Source: Sambucus nigra (Eukaryota; Streptophyta; Magnoliopsida; Dipsacales; Adoxaceae). Taken from it: 64,000 nucleotides of DNA. Location: the NCBI GenBank assembly GCA_949130495.1, contig OX422211.1, forward strand, positions 446,656,219-446,720,218, written 5' to 3'. Every line of letters begins with the position of its first letter. Within the stretch, counting starts at the first letter, position 1. The notes under the pieces were generated by a model. It was not told the origin of the DNA. It did no database searches and saw only the letters and a list, made by a program, of their open reading frames with translations. This document shows, piece by piece, positions 23,181 through 35,270 of this stretch. A program made the translations under genes and the position numbers.

Positions 23181-24387
23181 TAGTTTATTGTGGGATTTAT
23201 GCACCTATAATTATGTTTATTTTATTAATTTGCATGGAGATGATGAGGGGCGGTGATGATATTTGAGCCCTACAATACTTATGTAAATAAAGTATATAAT
23301 AATTGAATAATTATCAATTTTCCATATAAAGTAATTTATTTTAATTTCAATATTAAGTTTTAATACATTTACAAACATATGATTTGTATTAGAGTATCTT
23401 GTCAAGTTAATAAAAAAATACGCTAATTATTTTTAACTACCTTATCTTCAAATAAAAAAAATCAATAGTAAAGCGCTTGAATAATTGGGTGCTAAATAAG
23501 CTTCGATGAATATTTCGCTAGCGTGGTGATAAAAAAATATTGAAGTGTTATGGACAATGAGGTAATTGTGAGTTAATTGTCAAGGTAAGCATAACTAATG
23601 TCATTATTTGGGACTAAATTTTGCTATAGTGATGAATAATACAAAAAAACGTTGAACTAAAAGCATTCAAAAAATGGCGTCGAGAATAAGAACATTTCAT
23701 TTAATAATTAGTCCAACATAGTGTTTAAAATAACTTTTAGTCATCGATACTGCGATTAGTACACGAATAATATTATTAACTCAACACATTCCTAATGTCA
23801 TTATACATATTCTAATATTATTATGGCCCTAAAAATTATTTATCAAAATAACTTACAAGAATATTTAAATGAAACTTAAAATAAAGTGTGAATTTTAATC
23901 CAATTTTGAAATTATTCTTAATTCCTATATGAACACTATTTGTACACAGTGAACTATTAATGTGATATTGTCACGGCAACATCATCAACGAGGACAATGT
24001 GCAATTTTCGTGCTAACATTTTTCGACAATAACACTTGGAATGTATTTTAACATTTTATTGAAATCTGAGTCTCATAGCGGAGTTATAACATACTATCGT
24101 GTTGTGTCTCTATTAATTCGCGTTCAGAGTCTACTGAATATCGTTTAAAATACGAATTTCAATCAAAAATCAATATAGATAGACATAACGCGTACAAATT
24201 TTAAATACGAATCAATACAGAGATATATAGTGCGTCAATGTGATAGACATAACGCGTTAGTGTGACGCAATTGTGGGTGCATGAAACGGGCTACAATGGC
24301 GAGTGAGATTATTTTGTGTGTGTGTATGAGTAGATAATTGGCGTGGGGTAAGGCCGACACATGGAGTGATGGTGTAGTAAATGTAAA
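23181..24387. other. AT-rich intergenic DNA
   Basis: No gene, RNA or transposon end recognised. Confidence 0.5.
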
Positions 24388-25187
24388 TGATGTCATCTTC
24401 ACTTTGACAACGCTGTTTCTTCCTCTGACGTAATACATAACTAAAGTGAGAACTGATTGTGTCAGGTGACGTGTACAATACCCCTCCATGGTCCCCCACT
24501 AGACCCCACTTTTGCTGACGTCATCCTAACGTTGCAGTCCTTACACGTGGCAATCAATTTTTTTTCCCTTTTTTTTTTGATTTTTTTACTTTTACTTTTC
24601 CCTCGGCTGTGGAGATTGTGGGCTAAACTGCTAGGATGTGTAGGCATTGATTGATGGACCAATGGGAGGATGCCACGTGGAGTAGGGCCTACCATTTGTG
24701 GAAAATGCTTTAAGGTGAACCGTTGATGGTGGTGGTAAGCTAATCTTGTCTGCCACATGGGAAATTGAGGGTTTATGTGGGAAAATGAAAATTAGTCCTT
24801 GTGATTTGTTTTATTTCAAATTAATTACTAGTTAGTTAGATCTCACATAAAGATAAATTCCATATTTTTTTTTTTTTCGGGAGAAGAAGAGCACCAGGAG
24901 TATTAGAGAATGCTAGCTGAGAGTCCAACTATTGGGTACGCTATTATGTTATATCCTTTTTAACATTAGGGATGCCTTATTTATTGATACAAGAGTCTTA
25001 ATTACATAAATTACGTCATAAGGCCAATCTCATGTGATTGGCCTTCATCTTTAACCTTATCCCTGAAGAAGTTTAGTTGTAATAGGACTGTATCCTATCA
25101 TATATGTCGTTATCTTTGGTGATTCGCCTTCAGTTATTCCGTGATCCTCGTATGACCATGTTGTCCCAATTCTCTAGATGCCACGTG
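24388..25187. promoter_or_regulatory. Cluster of ACGT-core (bZIP-type) sites
   Basis: Sites seen: TGATGTCA 24388, TGACGTAA 24426, TGACGTGT 24467, TGACGTCA 24516, ACACGTGGC 24543, GCCACGTGG 24672, TTACGTCA 25011, CCACGTGG 25181. ACGT cores of these types are the known targets of plant TGA and ABF/GBF bZIP factors. The stretch is less AT-rich than its neighbours and no ORF with family features lies in it. Which gene it would serve is unknown; it may be a promoter or enhancer remnant or part of an LTR. Confidence 0.4.
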
Positions 25188-25980
25188 GACCACCTGACTC
25201 AGAACTCCCTAATTGTGCCCCCATAATTGGGGTCATTGGTTTTCAAGCCCGATCGACCTAATTCAACCTTTTATTATCCACGCATGATGTGGATTTTTTC
25301 ATTAGGAGTTTTTAACTACCACGCGTCCCATTATAATTTTAGTGGGTGCGCATTAATGAGACTATGTGCACGTAATCCATAAGTTTATATCTTCATTCAT
25401 CGTAGGTTGCCTTCAATCCAATGGTGGACCCATGATTTTGGACCAAGGAGTGTGGAAGTTTCAATTAGTGCTGAGGGTTTGGGGGTGGGAGTTCCCGAGG
25501 TAATTTTTTGGGTTATTTTGAGTTTTATACAACTTTATAGCTCTTAAAATATATTATCTTATTGATAAATACTTATTGAAGTTGTATTTCAACAAATATT
25601 TTTGCAAATCAAACAATTAACATTACAACAATTATTACACTATCTTATCCCAACCCCTGAACAACAAATAACCCCAATATTTCAACACAATAGCAAATTA
25701 AACAAATTATCACATTTGATTTTTGCCCTTAATAGTGAATTTTACTATTTCATCCCAACTCTTGAATATAAAAGTAGTTTAATAGATAATTATTTTCTCC
25801 CAACCCTTGAACAACAAATAGCCCCAGTATTTTAATAAATATTTTAGCAAAATAGTAAAATAAATTAAAACATTTAATATCAGACGTTAATCGATAACGG
25901 ATAATCTATTAAACTACTTTTATAAAATGTAATTATAATATAAGTAAAGTTTTTAAAAAAACTTATAATTACTAAGTGGA
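25188..25980. other. Intergenic, no gene recognised
   Basis: A motif CCCAACCC(C/T)TGAACAACAAATA is repeated at about 25650 and 25800 with a diverged copy at 25755. Otherwise AT-rich. Confidence 0.45.
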
Positions 25981-26345
25981 CACTACACCAAAACTGTCCA
26001 TTTGTCAAGGTCTAAAACTGTGGCAAGTCAAACTTGGCAAGGTCTAAGACCATGACAAGGTTGGGGGTGACAAATGAAAACTTGTCCTGGTCAAAGTCCT
26101 TGACAAAACTTATCAAGGTCTAAGATTATGGGGGTGATAAAGACATTTGTTACGGACTTATCACGGTAAAAGTCCATGACAAATTTCCAGATTTGTCACG
26201 GACTTTGACCGTGATAAGTTCTTGACCAATGAAAACTTGTCACAATCAAAGTTCTTGACAAATAAAAAAATATTATGGACTTTGACCATGACAAGTTTTC
26301 GTTGTCATGGACTTGTCACAGTCAAAGTGCGTGACAAATCTGGGC
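25981..26345. repeat. CACTA terminus and subterminal repeats
   Basis: At least eight copies of a TTGTCA(C/A)(G/A)G(A/T)C / GACTTTGACC motif in alternating orientation follow the CACTA end. In this superfamily such repeats bind the element's own accessory protein. Confidence 0.85.
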
Positions 26346-27093
26346 AAATTTAAAAAAAACTGTTGGGCAGTATGGCCACTGCCACTGCTCAACTGTATAG
26401 TTGTACCAGTTATAGAAAATTTTAACTAGTCCAAACAACATATATATCAAGCAACATTCAATATTCAGTAACCAATACAAATACATACAAATATCCATAA
26501 CCAAAACCAAAACAACATGTAAATATCCATAACAAAAACCAAATCAACATTTGAATATCCATAACTAAATCAAAAAATACAAATAATATCCAATATCCAA
26601 ATAAAATAAATATAAATAATGTCATATAGTAGGGTCTATAATATATTGGAGGAGGAAGGGTGACTACACGATATATGCATTAAGACACCCATCAATTCGC
26701 CGAACGTTGTATTGTTCTTGCAACTACAAAGGTGAATTCTTCTTTTCGGTAAAAATATATCTGACGAGCACCTTTGCCTCAATGTCTTGCCGGGGACATC
26801 CATGAACCACTATACCCGGGAGGGTTCCCGAGTCCCTCAATCCCCTCACTATCGGCTCCCCACCAAATACGCCTATTAAAAACATGATCGGCCAATCGAT
26901 TATTGACATAGGTCGTTCGACGGGGGTCAAGATGGGAAATGAATCATATAAGGGGACGAGTCCGTGTATATCGGCGATGAAGCAGTGATGTCCTCGTCTA
27001 CCTCCTTTCCCTTACCCTTCCCTTAACCTTATTAGAAGTGGGCCCCCACTAACGCTTCATAAAAGCGTACACATCTAGGACCGTTGCCTCCAA

Positions 27094-28165
27094 CTATGAT
27101 AGTTTATCGTCATGGGTGTCCACCTTACGAGCCAACTCGGTTTTGCTCGTCTCCATCCCGATGATCCTCGACTTCCCCACCCGAGAGCTCACCTCCCTAG
27201 TCCTCTCTTTGCGATTCACCCCGAGCACTTGGCTGAGTGCGGCCGTAGCTAAAGATGCTTTGTCAGCATCAAACAACTTTTCATGCATTTCCTTAAGCTT
27301 TGTCTGAAACGATAAAAACTACACTATTAGTTAATTAGGTTAATGAAAAATTATAACGTAATTAAAAAAATTATACAATTATAACTTACAATTGAGGTTG
27401 CGACGCTCGAGGATACCTCCTTATCCTCACTCTTCTTCGTCCAAATTTCCACATAGGCATCGAGCCTAACCTACCCCCAGGGCCACTCCCCGTCTCCTGA
27501 AAAAAATAATGCAGAATTAGTAAGTAACGCAGAGTAATGCTAAATTAAAAAAAACATACATTAAAATTAAATAATAATAAAAACTTACCATCCTGTGCTC
27601 CACCTCGGCGTAAAACGTTCGCCCGGAGTAGTACACGTCCACCTTTTTCCCTTGATTTTCCCTCCCCGATTGACGAGATGTCAATTGTTGCTCATTGATC
27701 TCATTGTCGACAAACTGCAGCCACTGTGCTAATGAGATCGGCTCCTTCGACGGGACGGTGTCACTCACTCTCAGAATTGACTCTCGGGTCTTCCCAAAGC
27801 AGTGTGCCCGCATGTTTTTCTTCCATGTCTTATATCGTTCCCTCAAATCTTCCAACGTGGAGTCGCGAACATGTGGGGAAGGTCGAATTGATCCTGTCAA
27901 ACAAATACAAACCAAAAAGAAAGTAAGTGTTAGTTGTATTTAAATATAAATATAAATACACTAGCTGTAGTGTCCCCCCCAGATGCCCATCTTGAGATGA
28001 TTTGGCACAAACCTCCAATCAGTGTACCCCAGGCCGATGATCACCTTCAGTAACTCCACGGATCTAGCCAATAATGTCGTATTGTTCTCGACGATGGACC
28101 TCAATTTGCCTTATTTTGGGGGCCTAGTGGTCGAGGAGCCCTCGTCGCCTCCGCTACCACGCTAC
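27094..28165 (-). pseudogene. CACTA second protein (plant transposase Ptta/En/Spm type), exon remnants
   Basis: Three coding blocks are readable on the minus strand. 28160-28000 contains YTDWRFVPNHLKMGIW. 27880-27590 contains LEDLRERYKTWKKNMRAH and, near its end, VDVYYSGRTFYAEVEHRM. 27288-27094 contains ALSQVLGVNRKERTREVSSR, the equivalent of the LxxALGxxEHxGRVRG block of the family. The blocks are separated by T-rich stretches that look like introns. This protein class is the DNA-binding partner encoded by En/Spm-like elements. Its position downstream of TNP2 and next to the subterminal repeats is as expected. The reading is incomplete, so I call it a pseudogene. Confidence 0.7.
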
Positions 28166-28247
28166 ACTGATGAAGACATTTTCTGCAAAAAATGTAATTA
28201 TTAGTACAAATATGTATATGAGAAAATGATCAAATCCAAATGAATTA

Positions 28248-28700
28248 GAATACAAGCTAACGACATTATAAATCTAAATATTGTTTTAATATCGGGTCAT
28301 GTCATGGACTTTGAATTAATGCTTAAATTGATTAAAATCCAAATTAACATATTCATTAACCATAAAACCAATTTTGATTCAAATCCGATAATAACAAAGC
28401 ACTGGAAGAATACAAGTTAATGACATTATAAATATAAATATTGTTTCAATATTGGGTCATGTTATGGACTTTGAATTAATGCTTAAATTGATTAAAATCC
28501 AAATTAACATATTCACTAACCATAAAATCAATTTTGATTCAAATTCGATAATAACAAAGCACTAGAAGAATACAAGTTAACGACATTATAAATCTAAATA
28601 TTGTTTCAATATCGAGTCGTGTCATGGAATTTAAATAAATGATTAAAATCCAAATTAACATATTCACTAATCATAAAACCAATTTCGATTCAAATGGATT
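28248..28700. repeat. 160-bp tandem repeat, 2.8 copies, inside the CACTA element
   Basis: GAATACAAG begins copies at 28248, 28408 and 28568. The third copy runs into the broken end of the TNP2 coding region. Confidence 0.9.
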
Positions 28701-29747
28701 GAAACCATCTGTTGATATTGCCAAACGAATGTTACACTTTTCTCGAGAAAAATCGAGATACTCATAATTCATCTTCTTCCAAGCTTTAGAGTCAATAGGA
28801 TGACGCATAAGATTATCCCCTACTTCAGCCCTAGCATGCCAAGTCATTGCCTCAGCTATCCATGATACTGTGAAAAACTGCTTTAATTTAGGCCTTACGA
28901 AAAAATATTTCAACACTTTTTAGGCACTTTTAAGCGTGTGCATTCCTTGCCAGTAGATTGGACATATATAGGTTTATCGCATACCGGACACCGATCGAGA
29001 TTTTCATACTCCTTTCGGTATAGTAGCCGATTATACACACAAGCATTAATTGATTTATACTTTATTTCAAAACCTTTCAGACTATTTTTCATAGTAAGAT
29101 AGTTATTTAAAAGTGTATGTTTCTTGGGTAGCAAGCCCTTCATCCAATTCAAAATTCATGTTATGCTATTACCAGACAAACCATGTTGGATCTTGAAACT
29201 GTGCAAACCAATCATGGCATGTAATGTTGTTTGATATTTCTCACAACCAGAGTACAACGTATGGGTCGCCTACAATTTTAAACTTTCGTAGTCATCATTA
29301 AGGTTTATTCTGATATTTTCATGAGCACCCGAACCTTGTACATCGTCAGTGACCTCATTTTCTTCCACTTTATGAACTTCATATGCGTCATCAACTAAAT
29401 CATCTATCATATTATGATCTACATTGTCCTCCTTCCCTTGTACATCTATCCTACTCATTGAAGGTTGCCCAGGGACAAAAAGAAACTTTCGATTCCCTGT
29501 GAAAATTCCAAAATTGATAACTATCTTGCATACCCCATCTTAACATATGTAGTTCAATTTTTTTCCACTTAAACACCTTACCATTCTTACACTTAGCATA
29601 CGGACACGAGAACTCTTCATCATTACGACATCTCTTTGCATATTTCATAAATTCATTAGCACCTCTGCGAAACACATCCCCTAATCTATTTATCTCACCC
29701 ATCCACTCTTTGTGTTTAGGATATCCCATCACAGCTAATACAAACAA
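28671..29747 (-). pseudogene. CACTA TNP2-type transposase, N-terminal part
   Basis: From the right: 29747-29451 holds the transposase-associated zinc-binding part (EFMKYAKRC, SCPYAKCKN, then HMLRWGMQDSY and WNFH). 29458-29270 is an acidic linker. 29275-28910 has LYSGCEKYQ...FKIQHGLSGNS...LLPKKHTL, NACVYNRLLYRKEYENLDRCPVCDK given as two halves of the typical TNP2 Cys block. 28916-28671 has MTWHA, MRHPIDSKAWK and LAISTDGFNPF. These occur in TNP2 in this order. The reading is split by frameshifts and at least one stop, and ends abruptly at the DGFNPF motif where the 160-bp repeats begin, so the catalytic half is missing. Not functional. Confidence 0.85.
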
Positions 29748-29760
29748 TCACCTATTATGG

Positions 29761-30513
29761 GTAAGAAGCGTATATTCATGGATTAGTATAAACAAAAGTG
29801 TGAACATTGAGTTCCCATTAAATAATTTACTAAAAGATTGACATTTTATCGTTCGGTGTTATATTATAAAAAAATATAATTCTTATTTCCTCCATCTCCT
29901 CTAAAGGGTAAGTGGTCTTATCCTATTCAAGATCGCATATTTATGTAATATACTTAATAGCTCATGCACATTGGTCCAATTTGAAGAAAATTCGGCAACA
30001 TATCCCGATAGTTCTCTAAGTACACGACATAGATTTATGACAATAGCTATAATAGAGAAGGGGGTCATTTCCCCCTCCACTTATTTTTGGTAAAAGTTCT
30101 CCAGTTTTATGGAATCCTTACAATCCAAGCAAAGGAAAGATTTTTCCGAATCATGGGTAAAGTCGCTATTAACCAAATTTGTGGCACTAAACCATGCCTG
30201 AATGAAATCAGGTACTGTTTTGACTTGAGTATTTCTCATGGGTCTAGCATGTACCAATTGAAATCAAGATACAAGTCTTATAATTTGTTATTACTGTTTT
30301 ATTTACCTTTATTTTCCATGTGTGTTGAGCATAAATTCTAAAGCCTTAAAATTATATACCCAAATCACAATGTACAAAATTTAGCAATAATATGTTTAGA
30401 GAAACTATACTCATTGTTTGGGTTATTTGAATCGCTGATAATGAACTTAGTCGGGACAATCGCCAATGATGAGCGAATTCACTGAAGAATGAGGTTGTGG
30501 GAGGGTGGTTGTA
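29761..30513. other. No gene recognised
   Basis: May be CACTA 5' flank or part of an older retroelement. Read on the minus strand, ATTGGCGATTGTCCCGACT (about 30452-30470) resembles a primer binding site following a CA end. Confidence 0.35.
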
Positions 30514-30518
30514 CTGGG

Positions 30519-31851
30519 TGTTGGAGCGAAAGTCCAAGGGTCCATTAAAAATGTGTATAGTGTGAACTACAAAAAAAATTCACATACATAAAATCCTACA
30601 CAGCGGAATTAGGATTTACCTTTTGAGATCTATTTGATTTGATCTCGTCTTTGCACGAATATAATATGTGATGGATCGATTCACCTCACAGTCTTATACT
30701 GTATTCCTGATATGGATAGTCACGAGTAGGGGGTGGGCTCTCATTTTGTGACCACCTACTTGTCTCCTCTTTATTCTCTACTGCCTTTCTTTCTCACAAG
30801 TCCGAAATTGGGTATTTTGAGTATCCAAGCGTGACGTCTAGGTTAAGAAAGAATGAGAGTTAGGTGTATATATATAGGCTATAGTGGGGACCCTAAGGAA
30901 AGATAAGGATGTGGATCCTAATGGGCTTAGAAAACCTAATCCTTCATGCATCCTAATCTCAGTCCCTTAATTATAATTAATAGCACTAAATAATTATAAT
31001 TACAACTCCACTCCTTAACTCAAAATTATATTTTGAGCTTCTCATTATTAATTACTTAATTCTCCCCAAGTTATGGTTATAAATACCCGTTAATACAATA
31101 AATTACTGATAATTTATTTGATTAACTTCTTTAAGTCCTTAAGCGATCCAACTTAACTTATTTGTAGTGTTGAATTAACATAATCCACCTGTAGGATTTG
31201 ACATATACAAAACTTATAAGCCTCTCAAGGGGTATCGCCAGTCTCTATATCGAGACGTGGATTCCATCCATAAATGACTTTCGCTATATGTTAATCTCTA
31301 TTACCCAGTTTATCAAGATTATTGATCCAATAATGAATCTCACCTGATAAGTCAAAGTAATAAATAACTAGTGCATGTGTCCATCAATCATATCGGGATT
31401 AAGAGCCTTAAGTAAATCTAATAATCACGAGGTATACATTGTCTCATAAAATCAGTATAAAAACAACGACCTCAAATTGGTCTCATTCAGTACACACAAA
31501 GTGTACTAGCACAATAAGTCAAAACTATATAGTTTCCCGTAATCAAGATACACCTACTAAAATATTGTGCTACGGCCCTACCGATGGTGTGTCCAGTTCC
31601 ATCTAAGACTGTGAACGATAAAACTTATATTCTATAAGAACTGGTGATCTGATCCTCTGTGTGTAAGTCGTACTCCAAACACCAGAACACCTACTGAGCA
31701 GAATAAAAGACACCAGCTATATATAAAATAGTGCAAAATATTATGTCCATATATGATTCTCATTGAAATAGGAATCACTGATTTTATTATAACAATAAAT
31801 CCATAACTAAAATTATTACATAAAGCATGGTTTTAGTCTACTTCTCTAACA
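30519..31851. mobile_element. Solo LTR, copia-like, 1333 bp
   Basis: The ends are TGTTGGAG and CTCTAACA, an inverted pair. The left flank is CTGGG (30514-30518). The right flank is CTGG at 31852-31855, completed by G at 49752 after the Tat element is removed, so the duplication is perfect. No ORF. TATA-like tracts occur on both strands (GTATATATATAGGC near 30863), so orientation is uncertain; the minus-strand reading fits copia LTRs better. Confidence 0.85.
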
Positions 31852-31855
31852 CTGG

Positions 31856-32422
31856 TGTTGATACCAAATTTAGTCTGCTGACGTGGACCATGCACTTGAG
31901 GATACGTGTCAATCTACGTGGCAATTACAAACACTTTCAATGAACAACATACTGTCACCGAGCTACTCAAGCACCCCGAGCAACTCAATCATACCAGCAG
32001 CTTAGGCGCCCCGAGGAGCTTAAGGCTCCGAGCAACTTAAGCGTATCGAGCAACTCAGGCGGTCCGAGCAACTCAACGTACAGCGCATCCAAATCAGGAA
32101 AATAAAAAAGACGACTGCGCATTAAATGCTCATTATTATCGTACAGATGTATATGTCTACTAGATAACAGCGCATTGTCCTTTCACATGTACAGCCTCAA
32201 GGCTATAAATACATTGTAACCTCCTCATTATAGAAAAACTCTGGATTTCTTGGTAAACTCACTTATCAAGAATTCTAGGCAAACAGTTAGCAATACAAAA
32301 ATAGTGGACGTAGGCCATTCTTATAAGGCTGAACCACTTTAAAAATCTATTGTCTCATTTAATTATTCATTTTTATCTATGATTAAAATAATTAGATCAA
32401 AATCTAGTTTTTTACATCAACA
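31856..32422 (+). mobile_element. 5' LTR of the Tat element
   Basis: 567 bases, TGTTGATACC...ACATCAACA. The U3 has an 18-bp CCGAGCAACTC-type repeat (31958-32080). TATA box CTATAAATA at 32203-32211. A GTGGACGTAGGCC...GAACCAC block starts at about 32311. Confidence 0.95.
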
Positions 32423-32425
32423 GAT

Positions 32426-32443
32426 TGGCGCCATCTGTGGGAA
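32426..32443 (+). other. Primer binding site
   Basis: TGGCGCCATCTGTGGGAA begins four bases after the LTR. This is the standard primer site of many plant gypsy elements, thought to pair with a tRNA-Arg 3' end. Confidence 0.85.
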
Positions 32444-32486
32444 ATGACTGTGATTAGCGTTTTTCACCAAAAATAATTCATCATCA

Positions 32487-34100
32487 ATGGCTGATCATCC
32501 GGAATCCATTAATCGAAACGATGGGATCCCTCTAAATCCATCTACTCCCCCAAATGTTCCAGATCTAGCTGCTATAATGACTAATTTAGCCCAAGGGCAA
32601 ACGACCATGCAAGAGACCATGCGTCAACTTATACAAACTGTTCAAGGCAGAGTGTCGGCCCAATCAGGACAACGACGCGTTCAGAGAAATACCCATTTGC
32701 CTTCTTCAAGAACTAGGCGAACGTTATTCCCAGAGGAATCTCAATCTAGACGTACTGACTCATATCTTACCGAAAGATCTAGTGATCCTTCGTATCAACC
32801 AGGCCGAACTTCATCAGTACGAGCTACTGATTCCCACCGAAACGTCACTCTATCTCCAGAAAGGACTAGTGCTCTAGAAAGATTAAGTAGAGCCTTTATT
32901 TTTGATCCTTTGGGCCCTAGGAGGAACAAAACTCCTCCTAGGATTGCATCGAGGAACTCTCCACGACCATCCGATCTAAGGGAAGGCTCTGCCCAATCAC
33001 GACCAGCAGCTCGATCCCAAGAGGAAAACTCAATACGATCAGTTGCTCGAACAAATAGGCCCGAGGAGGGAAACGACGCTTGGAAGGGCTCTATTCAAAG
33101 GATGGAGGATAGATTAGGGGAAATGGCTAAGGCCAAGAATCCTCTACAAAGAACTTTTGTCCAAGGGACACCATTTGTACATGCAATTGTGGATTTTCCC
33201 ATACCATCAAAATTCAAAGATCCTATGATAACACCTAAGTATGATGGAAAGACTGACCCTGTCCTTCATATAGAGCAATACCAAGCTGTTGTCGATATCT
33301 ACACAGTTCCAGACGAAATGAGATGCAGGGCATTTTCAGGAACTCTCATCGGGTCAGCCCAGATATGGTACAACAACCTTCCTTAGGGGAAGATCGCGAC
33401 TTTCTTTCAACTGGCAGAGCTCTTTATTGGAAACTTCTGTTTTGGAATGAAACCAGTCAAATGAGTAGCACACTTGTTGAGCGTTAGACAGAAGGTAGGT
33501 GAAAGCACCAGGGACTATATTACTCGTTTCAATAATGAGAAGCTTGAAGTAATTGATTACGAGGAGAAAACAACAATTACGGCTCTGATAAGTGGACTAT
33601 TTCCCGATAATTTGTACTACATTTTAGCCAAATACCCGCCTAGGACCATAGCTGAATTGATGGCAAAAGCAGCCAAAATCATGAATGTCGAGGAAGCTAT
33701 GGCTGCGAAGAAGAATGCAGACATTAAGGAGACCAAGGTTGAAGATGGTAAAACTGAAAAGAAGGATCAAAAGAACAATGGTGGCAACATGCAGTCGAAA
33801 GGAAATCAAGCACTGGAGCAGATGAAGAAATTTGGAAATTATACTCCTTTGAAGGTATATATAAACCATATTCTGGAGGAGATCAAGAACAGCGAGGAGC
33901 TAGCTTGGCCAACAAAAATGAAGGCAGATCCTGACAGAAGAGACATGTCCAAATATTGCGAATTCCACAAAGACCATGGTCATACGACCAAAAGTTGTAT
34001 AGCTCTCTAGAATGAAATTGAGGCACTCATCAGACGAGGAAAACTGGCTAAGTATGTTGATCGCCAAAATCGTGGAAAGAACAACGACCGAGGAAGGTAA
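32487..34100 (+). pseudogene. Tat gag polyprotein with in-frame stops
   Basis: The ATG is at 32487, 44 bases past the primer site. The N-terminal 200 residues are polar and Arg/Ser-rich. The capsid-like part starts near FPIPSKFKDPMITPKYDGK and continues through a stop (TAG 33384) and another (TGA 33462) into ESTRDYITRFN and PPRTIAELMAKAAK. The C-terminal YCEFHKDHGHTTKSC is the zinc-knuckle-like block usual in plant gypsy gag. A third stop (TAG 34008) interrupts it before NEIEALIRRGKLAKYV, and TAA at 34098 may be the natural end. All pieces are in one frame, so the damage is point mutation only. Gag would form the cytoplasmic particle. Confidence 0.9.
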
Positions 34101-34352
34101 AGGTCTAGGTCTCCTCATCGAGCAAAAGAAGACAAGAAGAGAAGTCACGAAGAAGATCCAAAAAATAAACAAGATGACCTCGATCTCCCCAAAAGACCAA
34201 GACATCCAGAACGTGAGGTATTTTTAATCCATTTTGGATCATTTGAATGTAATGTTGTTATAGGTGGAGATGCAGGAGGAGGAGATCTGACTGCGGAGAG
34301 AAAAGCTTACCTCAATGAGGCTCAAGCTTGCTCGTACATTCAGAGAATAAAC

Positions 34353-35270
34353 TTGGCAGAAGATGTTCGCCCGAGGAAGGTGAATAAAGACAAACTGGTC
34401 ATTGGTTTTTCTAAGAATGACCTGGCAGGTGTACTATATCCTCATGATGACCAATTGGTGATCAAGATGAGAATGAAAGAAGTGGTGATTTCAGGAGTAC
34501 TGGTGGATAATGGTAGCTCGGCAGACATCATATTTTACTCATGCTTTGATATTTTGAACCTGAAATTAGCCCAATTGGGGCCCTATTATAGGCCCCTCCT
34601 TGGTTTTACTGGCGAAAAGGTTTTTTCACTTGGGACGATCAAGTTGGATATGCTTATTGGTACATGGTCTGCTTGTCGAACTGAAAGAGTACGCTTCTTC
34701 GTAATGGATAAAAATGTTCAATCAGCTTATAATATCATCATGGGAAGGGTAGGTCTGAAGAAGTTCGAGGCAGTACCATCTACTGTACATCAATGTTTAA
34801 AATTCCCAACCAATTTTGGAGTGGGAGTTATGAAAGGTGACCAGAAAGTAGCCCGAGAATGCTATTATTCATCTGCCGAACAAGAGGAACGTGAAGAATC
34901 CAAGAAGAAGACTACTACCTATCAAGTGGATGAAATAGAATATGCAGAGATTGAAACGTTAGACCCTAGAGATGACTCTCATCTCGAGAAGGGCCAGGTC
35001 ATGGAGGCTACTGAAAACATCATTCTGGACGACGAGCATCCAGAACGAACAACTCAAATTGGTGCATCACTGGATGTATCGATAAAACAGGAATTGATAT
35101 CATTTTTAAAGCGGAGAAAGCATACTTTTGCATGGAGTCATGAAGACATGCCAGGGATAGACCCGAGTTTCCTGTGTCACGAGCTCAACGTGAACAAGGA
35201 AATCAAGCCAGTGAAGCAGCGAAGAAGAGTGTTCAGTCCTGAGAAGACCAAGCTATACAGGAAGGAGTAG
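34353..35270 (+). pseudogene. Tat protease and linker
   Basis: The ORF opens inside the polyprotein and ends at TAG 35268. The retropepsin active site is DNGSSAD at residues 52-58 (most relatives have DTG or DGG). NIIMGR (about 130) is the conserved hydrophobic-Gly block near the C-terminus. An acidic linker follows, and then TFAWSHEDMPGIDPSFLCH, the usual start of the RT region in this lineage. This part would process gag-pol. It is separated from RT only by the nonsense codon. Confidence 0.9.

Larger units (their letters stand above)
25981..29760 (-). mobile_element. Decayed CACTA (En/Spm) transposon, minus-strand coding
   Basis: The left end is a CACTACACCAAAACTG terminus at 25981. About 360 bases of subterminal repeats follow, built on TTGTCACGGACTTTGACCGTG in both orientations. 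Coding remnants then follow in the order expected when read from the right: transposase-associated domain, TNP2 N-terminus, then a TNPA/Ptta-type protein. The right terminal repeat was not found, so the 5' end is lost or replaced. TNP2 is cut off before its catalytic part. Confidence 0.85.

Noticed and set aside
24457..24758. ORFs in the bZIP-site cluster
   Set aside because: Low-complexity His, Lys and Phe runs, no family features, overlapping on both strands.
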